The notes under the pieces were generated by a model that was not told where the DNA came from, searched no databases, and saw only the letters and a program-made list of their open reading frames with translations. Below are positions 56,124 to 64,000 of a DNA stretch of 64,000 nt, one piece after another; position 1 is the first letter of the stretch, and the number at the start of each line of letters is the position of its first letter. The stretch is from Siphonodentalium dalli (taxonomy: Eukaryota; Mollusca; Scaphopoda; Gadilida; Siphonodentaliidae). Both the position numbers and the translations under genes were made by a program. The DNA is taken from assembly GCA_032622095.1 (NCBI GenBank), contig CP136063.1:211935982-211999981 (forward strand). The letters run 5' to 3'.

Positions 56124-56599
56124 AATAGCACCCGTATGTTTATTAATTTTTAGAAAATATGCCACCCTGTTACCTGTATGGCGTTTATATGGGTCTGTAT
56201 CGGTCTATTTTAAAGTGATGTGAATCACTGCGGAAGAATGATCAAATAAAAAAGAGAATTATCTTGCTCAAAGTAGTTATTTTTACAAATATTATATCCA
56301 AATTGGCAACGCTCATCGTTATTCTTATACATTAATTAATGACAGTTATTCTCGAAGGTGAAACCATTTTCATTAGTTTATCACAGATAGTTGCATTCCA
56401 ATTTGAGGAGTAAATATTTACAATTGAGTGTAGTTCAAATGATGATTTCTATGGATATGTACGGTCGATTTTCTTGAAATTATCGGCGATGTTACTAATA
56501 TGATACATTCCTCCTGTTGACATAGTGCCTGAATGCTAACTTATCGGTTTCATATACCAAAACAAGTACATAATTATTTATGTCTTTAAAATTGGGATC

Positions 56600-57141
56600 A
56601 TCAGGCTGGCTATACTGCAGGCATGTGGAGCTATCACTTATGTCAGGAAACTCCAATGTCAAGCGTATTTGAGAAATATATGGATAGAATGAAACAAGTG
56701 TGTGAACTGGTTAACGTTATTGAATGAGTTTGTTGTGACACGATGGTAAAACGAGACCCGTAGGTTCAAATTTTACCTCGCGACACAAGTTCATACAACA
56801 AACACTTGCAATAACGTTTTTTTTATGCTCACACAACTGTGTTGTTCTTTGTTTATTGCACACTCTGAAGATTGGAACTTGTAATATGCTCAAATTTAGG
56901 TTGATATTGTTGCATTAATTCTGAACAATGTGTTCTTTATGCAGACTAACCTCATGATTTAGTGAAGAAATGTTTTGTTTAATTTAGTTGGTGTTGCAAT
57001 GACATGGTTTGTATTGTCCTTTTTTATTGAAGGTTTTAAAATCTTCTGTATTTTGCTCTATTATGCAAAAATAAACAAAGTGTGCAATAAATATGATTTA
57101 TTGTATAGAATTTCAGACGACTTACTTTCAAGTTCCATGTT
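56600..57141. other. No gene recognised outside the right palindrome end
   Basis: Unrelated to the left flank. A GGTTCAAATTTTACCTC stretch near 56763 resembles a pol III B box, but a full tRNA or SINE head is not supported. Confidence 0.4.
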
Positions 57142-57233
57142 CAGCCCTCATTATTGGCTATGGCAAAATGGGCCATGGCAAAGGGTTGCCGTAGCAGATT
57201 GCCGAAGCCAAACAATCTGAATTAAAAGGGCTG
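57142..57233. mobile_element. CAGCCCTC MITE (92 bp)
   Basis: CAGCCCTCATTATTGGCTAT...CAATCTGAATTAAAAGGGCTG; shorter than the 26090 copy, with the same internal GGGCCATGGCAAAG and GATTGCCGAAGCC blocks. Confidence 0.7.
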
Positions 57234-57630
57234 CATGTTGGAACTTGCTACCCTAGCCTGTACTATTATTCCGCACTGTACTCTTATTAATTTATCAGAT
57301 TCAGAGCTTGAAATTATGAAAAATGTCCCATGACAAATTTAATGCTGTGGTATGTTAGCAGGTCCAGAACTTTCCCAAATTTCTGTATATGCGTCAATCG
57401 GTGTGTATACATCTATGGGACTATAGTTTTGTTATGAAAGACATGGACCTATTTTTTTTGGTCAAATCAGATCTTTATTGATAAAACCTACTGTGTAACT
57501 GACTGTGTAAGCAATTCAATTAAAAACAAGGGGTACACATCTAAGATGCTATGTCGAGTTTATTGGCAGTCAAAAAAAAACTTCTGCCAACAAGTTGGCA
57601 ATAAGGCCCACACAAGGCCCAAAAAGTTGG

Positions 57631-58380
57631 ACAAACCTGGTTTTGAACTCGTCCGAGATATTGTTGCAATAGACTCATATACCAAATATTGTTTAAATCA
57701 GTTAATATTTCATCGAGTTTTCGCGGTAACGGTGATAACATTGCTAAAAATAGACAAACTAAGACCCATAACTCCGCGAAAAAAATTCAGACAAACCTGG
57801 TTCTCGAACTTGTCCGAGATATTGTTGCAGGAGACTCATATACCAAATATTGTTGAAATTGGTTAATATATTTTCGAGTTATCGCGCTAACGGTGATAAA
57901 ACTGCTAAAAATAGACAAACTAAGACCCATAACACTGCGAAAAAAAAATTCGAACAAACCTGGTTTTCGAACTTGTCCGAGATATTGTTGCAGGAGACTC
58001 ATATCCCAAATATTGTTGAAATTGGTTAATATTTCATCGAGTCATCGCGCCAACAGTGATAAAATTGCTAAAAATAGACAAACTAAGACCCATAACTCTG
58101 CGAAAAAAAATTCGGGACAAACCTGATTTTCGAACTCGTCCGAGATATTGTTGCAGGAGACTCATATCCCAAATATTGTTGAAATCGGTTAATATTTCAT
58201 CGAGTTATCGCGCTAACGGTGATAACATTGCTAAAAATAGACAAACTAAGACCCAAAACTCCGGAAAAAAAATTCGGACAAACCTGGTTTTCGAACTCGT
58301 CTGATATATTTTTGCAAGAGTCTCATATTGGTTAATATTTGCGTGAGTTATCGCGCTAACGGTGAAAAACTAAAAAAAAA
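57631..58380. repeat. Satellite of 160-163 bp, about 4.5 units
   Basis: ACAAACCTGGTTTTCGAAC begins near 57631, 57791, 57954, 58117 and 58278. Each unit has GAGATATTGTTGCAGGAGAC, ATCGAGTTATCGCGCTAACG and AGACCCATAACTC(T/C)GCGAAAAAA. The last unit is degraded. Confidence 0.88.
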
Positions 58381-58945
58381 GTCATCAAAGATGGATAACT
58401 CTTGTCAAAAAGTTCGGATGTGACTCATTTTCTACAGACAGTAAATAGTCATTGGGAGCAACTCACATACCAAATTTTTTTTGAATCCGTTAACACATGT
58501 CAAAGTTATAAGGCATTCTTTAGGTCCGTCCGCCCGCCGCCCGCCAACCGTCCCTCGTCAAACCATAAGTCGAGTTTTTGAAAAACTTGACTAATAAAAG
58601 GTCGCTGACCAAAATGTCCCCTAATGGTTTGAAGGATTTATGGGTTTCAAATGCCAATACTACATTCTGTCTTTAAATGTGTAAAAGTGTCGAGAAAGGG
58701 CCAATATATAAACTCGAAAATAAAAAAACATAAAAAAATAAGTCGAAAATTGCAATAACTCTGCCAAAATTACTCAAAAGTCGCAGGTGAGCAGGTTCTC
58801 ATTCTGGTTGACATCGGTGAAGTTTAAAAAAAATTGACTGGAAAATGAAGGAATACAGGCTCGGACAAAGTTCTGGATGGACACACGGAGGGACACAAGG
58901 ACAAGGGTCATTACTATATAGTCCTCCAATGGAATGTCGGAGGAC
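58381..58945. repeat. Mollusc-style interspersed repeat tails
   Basis: CTTTAGGTCCGTCCGCCCGCC (about 58510), CATAAGTCGAGTTTTTGAAAA, and GGATGGACACACGGAGGGAC with TGTCGGAGGACAAAAAT (58870-58950). Repeats of this kind are common in bivalve genomes, from memory; boundaries are not visible. Confidence 0.45.
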
Positions 58946-59660
58946 AAAAATATGTCCTACCTGTTTTAAGCCAATCAATTATCAGTCTGTCCTTAACTGC
59001 TGTCTCTATCTGAAGATGATGTTAAGTACATCTTCTAAATCTGTAAATTAAGATATAACCACATTTTACCATATATTCAGGTCAGCTAACATATACATAT
59101 ATTAAATTATTGGCTTTGACGCATAAAATTTCACCTTTCCTAATGTGCTTTGCCTCTAATTACATGTATGATTATATATGCACACTAAGCATATACCTCT
59201 ATATAGAACTAAACAACCTATTGCAGAAATTTCGTTCAAAACTGAGGTGATATGTCATGTGTAGATTCTATCAATTAGTATATAGGTGGATAGATGTATA
59301 TACACCAATTGGCATATATAAGTTATAATGCCGATTGGACTCATGGAGTATATGTATACAGCAAATGGGGAAATTGCTCCACGTGATAATGAGATCAAAT
59401 GTTTCCAAAACGGCATTTCTCTAGCCGCAATACGTAACTTTGTTAAAAGTTACGATGGTCCTGTAACTATCTGGATAGAGCCAAGGAAACCTTATTTTTA
59501 ACAGAAACAAGAACTTTCCCAGATATCCTGTCTGTGATAAAGTGCTGCGATCCAGACAAATTTATAGTGCCCTAGTACTGTATATGAAAATGAGAGATTG
59601 GTATATAAACAGTAATATCAAGTGAGAATAATGATGAACTAATATAAGCAAATGTGGAAT
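58946..59660. other. No feature recognised
   Basis: AT-rich sequence rich in TATATA steps; no ORF or repeat end. Confidence 0.4.
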
Positions 59661-59661
59661 A

Positions 59662-59712
59662 CTACTAGTAACTAGTAGTAACTAGTAACTAGTAACTAGT
59701 AACTAGTAGTAT
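59662..59712. repeat. ACTAGTA microsatellite
   Basis: ACTAGTAACTAGTAGTAACTAG and variants, about 50 bp, with heptamer and trimer steps. Confidence 0.85.
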
Positions 59713-59727
59713 ATGCATCAAAATTAA

Positions 59728-59976
59728 TTAACCCTTTCATAACAATCGCTGGTGCAGCAGTAAACATCCAATGCCAGTGCATTCTCCTATATATACCAGT
59801 TTACCATAGGGAGCCATGCATATTTAAGAGAATGAAAGGTCAAGGTAACTATTGATAGGCCAGTGTATTCTCTTACATATGTGAGGCTCCCAATGGGAGA
59901 CTCGCTTATTTAAGAGAATGAATTGGCACAGGGTTTTTCGCAAAATTTGTGGAAACTCCAGTCATGAAAGGGTTAA
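59728..59976. mobile_element. TTAA-flanked CCCTTTCATGAC-family MITE (249 bp)
   Basis: TTAACCCTTTCATAAC...CAGTCATGAAAGGGTTAA; the most complete internal sequence of the family, including CTTACATATGTGAGGCTCCC. Confidence 0.82.
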
Positions 59977-60595
59977 GCAAGTACCTTAATCCTATTTAAA
60001 TTCACGCAGTACTACTACCCATCGGCGGCGATGAGCGAACATAATAATACGATTTGTGAGTTTATACCAAACAATCGGAAAAATAAGAGGGCTATTTTAG
60101 ATAGTTATTTGACAATTATATTTACATGTGGGCAAACAATCGAAACATATGTACATGTAAAGCGTCAAATCATGGATTGATCTTTGATGTTGATAACTTG
60201 CAATGCTTCTAAGAAATATATATTTGATTGTATCAAAAGTAATAAATGAATCGCGAAATGTATTGATCATATTGTGGGTTTGTATTGTGAAAGATATTAC
60301 AGAAGCTGCGAAACAATAGCACTAAACTGTTTGAATGATTTGTTCAATGAACGGTCACTTACAACTATCTAGAGACTTCAGGGACGGTACCCTCCCCTAT
60401 ATTCAGCGACCAGATGATCTCCAGTATATGTTTCATCACTGAAGTAGAGCACCTTGTACATGAACATGTAGCTGGATTGGAGATTGCTGTCTTGACCCTT
60501 CACACTTGCCCTCATGCCAGTTTGTTCCTCCTACAAAAGAGATCATAATTAATGTATTGCAATAATAACATCTTACGTGTACCGTTAACTGTTGT
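59977..60595. other. No feature recognised
   Basis: AT-rich non-coding sequence. Confidence 0.4.
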
Positions 60596-60708
60596 CGAGA
60601 GCTTTCCGATGAATGACAACAAGCCATATTTCCGACTAAATCCTGAAAAGTTACTGTTACCCATAATTCTGCTGTGGTTAAGGAGACAATTACTTTGGGC
60701 ATAACTGT
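60596..60708. mobile_element. Half copy of the TA-hairpin MITE
   Basis: Starts in the hairpin loop (CGAGAGCTTTCCGATGAATG) and runs to GGGCATAACTGTA; the left arm is missing. It has a GTTACT duplication near 60650. Confidence 0.7.
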
Positions 60709-60926
60709 ATATAATGCAAATCAATCCATATAGACAATCGCATGGCAAATCAAGTTTCTAATTACTAGTATGGCTATTAATATAATGAATATACTAGTAT
60801 GGGTTATTCTTAGCTAATAGTATATCATTGTATGTCATATTAGAGCTGACTCTGAAATAGTATGGAATCTAAAGAGGTTTGCCGAACGGTGCTTGACAGT
60901 GAGTTCGAGTGGGACTGAATATTGTG

Positions 60927-61778
60927 TAGGGGTGCGAGATATCACCGGTGCACTGGTGTATCGCGAATCAGAGTTCTACGATACACGCACCGGTTCCATA
61001 GCCAAAAAATCGTGCATCGTGATACACAATTCTGTTCATCTATTACCGGTGTCCATTATTCGTTACGCTGGAGAATAAGAATTAAATACAACGGCATGCA
61101 AAGAAGCATGATAAAGTCGTTCTACTTCAAAGCGCCGATTAAATAGGTCAGCCACCTGTTCGTCGGTCATGCGCGTGGGCATTGTTGTTTTTGTGTAAAG
61201 TTTGATATACCATTGTCACCGTTGGCACACAGAAGAGTTCGTTCATAGAAATGATGTCACCAAAAGGCTCAAAATGTACATCATGCTAATCATTTGTCGT
61301 TCATTGGAGTTGAACTGCATATTAGAGAATTAAATCGTTCCGTTAACAGTCACCGATACCCAATTGACATAAACGTGTCTCATCGCAAGACTCGTAGTAA
61401 ACCGCGTCAATACAGACAGCGTTCCGAACTTCCGACGTGGTATTTTTGAATTACTCCCCCTGGACTGTATTTAAATGAATTAAACAACAAACGTGGTTAT
61501 GTTTTTGTACTTGAAAGTCGTGTAATCCCATACGACCTTGGCCTTATATAAAACATTCCAATGAACTGAAGTAGCTGGTACTGAAGGATTAATCAAATTA
61601 ATGAACTATTAAATAATGACTATGATTGAATATATGTTTTTTTTCAACCAATTCATGAATTCCATATGAAGGGCTGCATCCAGAAATACTAGGGTATCGT
61701 ATCTAGATAAGTATTGTATCGCGACCGCATATCGCGATATGTATCGTATCGCGACACTGGTAGTACCTCCCACCCCTA
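60927..61778. mobile_element. hAT-like non-autonomous transposon (852 bp)
   Basis: Ends TAGGGGTGCGAGATATCACC and the complement of TAGGGGTGGGAGGTACTACC, with ATCGCGATA-rich subterminal sequence. The 8-bp target duplication is ATATTGTG (60919-60926) and ATATTTTG (61779-61786), with one mismatch. The 8-bp target and TAGGGGTG ends fit hAT. Its interior shows only short frames. Confidence 0.8.
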
Positions 61779-61786
61779 ATATTTTG

Positions 61787-62207
61787 TGCAAACTTTAAAG
61801 CATATATATATTAATTAGTTTATAATAGATAATTCATAAATACCTGTGAAAAATTCAACCAGATTCCTCAAGCCTTGATATTCCAACCACCATGAATCAT
61901 CTGTGATCGTCCACTCCATTGTACAGACGTCATAAACGAGTCGAAATTTTGCATGGAAATGATGCAATTATTTGTAGACCAGAATATTGTTGTTTTTAAA
62001 AGATGCTTCAAAAATGGCACGCAGTCAGCAAAAAAAATAGATGTTCCACATTAACAATTTTGGATTTTAATACAGAATCTTGAATTATTTAAAAGCAGAC
62101 TGTCCACATGTTATCTGTAGAATTGTAGCTCATATATATCAAGACTAAACACGCTGAATGAATATTCTAGCTTCACAGACGACCATGATGATGCAAATGC
62201 TTGTGTA
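61787..62207. other. No feature recognised
   Basis: AT-rich non-coding sequence. Confidence 0.4.
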
Positions 62208-62209
62208 TA

Positions 62210-62461
62210 CAGTAATGCCCTAATTAATCAACTCCCTAACCACAGCAGAATTATGGGTAACTTTTCAGGATTTGGTCGGAAATATGGCTTGTTGCCATTC
62301 ATCGGAAAGCTCTCCTAGAAATATGGCTTCTTGCCATTCATCAGAAAGCTCTCTGCGAGAGCTTTCCAATAAATAGCAACAAGCCATATTTCCGACTAAA
62401 TCCTGAAAAGTTACCCATAATTCTGCTGTGGTTAGGGAGTCAATTAATTAGGGCATTACTG
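62210..62461. mobile_element. TA-targeted hairpin MITE (252 bp), with internal duplication
   Basis: TA-CAGTAATGCCCTAATTAATC...TTAATTAGGGCATTACTG-TA. About 37 bp (AAATATGGCTT...GAAAGCTCTC) are duplicated in the left arm. Independent of the palindrome copies, with TA on both sides. Confidence 0.85.
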
Positions 62462-63399
62462 TAGTAGTGATTACCAGTCAACATAGAACATTACTTGACC
62501 CAGATAATGATGATTTAATTTTAAATTAATACGATATCCATTATTATGAAGATTTTAATTTTGATTACTTATTATATACTAGAGGTTCCAATTTCATCAC
62601 TTTCACATAAATGCAGAAGTTATCACATTGTGACAATTGTATACCATTGTGAATTTTAAGAACCACTAAATTTGTTATTTTGTATTAAACTTAAACTGCC
62701 GGTATGGGCCTAAATGAATGGTCAACACTTGGGATTTGTTCGACTACATGTATATTTTATATCTATAGTTGCTCTATATATATAGTGAATTTATATGATG
62801 ATGAAGATGATAAAGTGGAGACGATGGTGAAGATGAGTTTATAGATAAAAACAAAAGGATTCCAATATACTTTTATATTGCCAAGCTAAATTTTACATGT
62901 CTATGCTCACCATTATGGCATATCTGACATCAATGAATCAAGATAATTATTTCATTGTGTCAATAGTTGCGACTGGATCTGGACACTATATTTTTGAGTC
63001 AGTCATATGACAACAAAGGGTGAGTTAATGAACCCCAAGCACACAAGTCCCTCACATAAAAGTCATATCTCTAACTGTATATATGACTACAAGTCTAAAA
63101 TAATTCAGGAACAATCAAAGTAAACTGTTAGAAGTTTTTGACAAAATGTGAATGATATTTACGAGGATGTGCAATGATCTCTGTATGAGAACATATGAAA
63201 CTAACCACAATTTTTGACCCATACTTAGTGTTGATTTGCGAAAATTCCCCCCTGTAATATTATTGAGCCCCCATACTATTATTTATTTTAAAGGAAATTT
63301 CACCCCTGTACTATTATTCCGCCCCTACTATTATTTGGATCCCGAGAGTAGCATATACATTGTAACTGCTTGAAATTTAGCACCAGCTGTCAAAGCCAC
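62462..63399. other. No gene recognised
   Basis: AT-rich. Between 63245 and 63350 short CCCCTGTA(C/A)TATTATT phrases repeat; the GGATCCCGAGAGTAGC at 63339 also occurs, with changes, near 21965. Confidence 0.4.
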
Positions 63400-63482
63400 C
63401 TCGCCTTTTAACGATCGACATGAGGATTTTTGGATCAATTCCAAGTCACCTCGCCATATCGCTTCATGACATGAGGATCTTT
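63398..63482. repeat. Diverged direct duplication of about 50 bp
   Basis: CACCTCGCCTTTTAACGATCGACATGAGGAT is followed by CACCTCGCCATATCGCTTCATGACATGAGGAT about 49 bp on. Confidence 0.55.
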
Positions 63483-63860
63483 CGAGAGCTGTGCCTTGAG
63501 CAGTTTTAATATGAGATTGAGACACAAAAGTACTTTCAACTTTGAATCATCAGATCATGCAACTTGAAAGATCACGGGACCCCAATTTTAAATTTGCATG
63601 GTTGAATGAAGCTATTACTATTAGTCAAAATACATTGTTCTGAACAACAAATCTGGAAAAACAATTGCCATACAGCCTACAGGTACATGCGAGTTCACTT
63701 GTGAGCAAGTCACCCAATTTCGATGCACATTTATTGATTCAAAATTATTTCTGGGTATTCATCTCTGAACAGACTGAATTTAAAACAACTAATACTAATG
63801 CCGTACGTCAGTTGTCACATTGACATTGTGTAATATATTAATTATTTTGTCGGCAAACAC

Positions 63861-63884
63861 GACGATGATGATGATGATGATGAC
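63861..63884. repeat. GAT trinucleotide repeat
   Basis: (GAT)n run of about seven units ending near 63884. Confidence 0.85.
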
Positions 63885-64000
63885 ATTGACTGACTGATGT
63901 TAGACGATAAACGATGATGATAAAAAAAACTTTAAAATTCATGAAATCTCACGCCAAGGTGAAGGTCAATGAGGACTCCAGAGGGGTAATTTAAAAAATG

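Larger units (their letters stand above)
42379..56599 (-). repeat. Right arm of giant inverted repeat (14.2 kb)
   Basis: Complement of 21479-34869 plus one 827-bp insertion. Translations of arm frames are the same in both arms (for example 55836-56165 and 21913-22242). The outer end is GGGATC at 56594-56599; beyond it the sequence is unrelated to the left flank. Confidence 0.93.

Noticed and set aside
56699-56786. Possible tRNA-like or SINE head (GGTTCAAATTT B-box-like)
   Set aside because: The acceptor stem does not pair properly, the A box is weak, and no second copy or tail is seen.
57546-58304. ORFs of 77-106 codons in the 57.6-58.3 kb region
   Set aside because: They arise from the 160-163-bp satellite, whose period lets frames stay open; no protein signal.
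61059-61178. 39-codon minus-strand frame inside the hAT-like MITE as a transposase remnant
   Set aside because: Too short to support any family assignment by eye.

Overview
The window is eukaryotic, AT-rich, intron-containing DNA, almost certainly from a marine invertebrate. A mollusc, probably a bivalve, fits best: there are about 160-bp tandem repeats, GGTCCGTCC-type repeat tails and many small MITE-like elements. This is inferred from repeat style only. No rRNA, confident tRNA, CRISPR or bacterial operon is present.

Layout. (1) 1-21480 is a head-to-tail array of one amplified locus, five units U1-U5 in + orientation. The ancestral unit is about 3.25 kb and holds a two-exon gene: TATA box, non-coding exon 1, GTAAGT donor, a 765-bp intron, TTTCAG acceptor, one coding exon for a 158-aa basic-tailed protein I do not recognise, and an AATAAA signal. 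Only U4 keeps every part, and its intron has been enlarged to 9.9 kb by two insertions: a 1.36-kb Harbinger-like MITE (TAA target duplication) and a 7.7-kb L1/Tx1-type LINE on the minus strand (13-bp target duplication, intact ORF1 and ORF2). U5 carries both empty sites, so the insertions are defined exactly. U1, U2 and U3 are deletion derivatives and U5 is cut off in exon 2.

(2) 21479-56599 is a giant inverted repeat: left arm 21479-34869, right arm 42379-56599, spacer about 7.5 kb. The arms appear near-identical. The differences I could locate are homopolymer lengths and one 5'-truncated LINE insertion (827 bp including its 9-bp duplication) present only in the right arm. Each arm is packed with MITEs (TTAA-, TA- and other-targeted), a 1.9-kb fold-back element whose arms are built of sub-repeats, a 160-bp satellite inside a TIR element, and two candidate exons. 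The spacer and inner arm ends consist of further, more rearranged fragments of the same amplified gene. Outer and inner palindrome junctions both fall inside the gene's exon 2.

(3) 56600-64000 is ordinary repeat-rich intergenic DNA: a 160-163-bp satellite, a complete hAT-like MITE, two copies of the hairpin MITE seen in the arms, other MITEs and microsatellites, with no convincing host gene.

How it fits together: one small gene locus was amplified, decayed by deletions with little or no microhomology that were themselves re-amplified, was hit by transposons, and became the substrate or boundary of a large palindrome. Coding content worth trusting is limited to the U4 gene (158 aa) and the two LINE ORFs.
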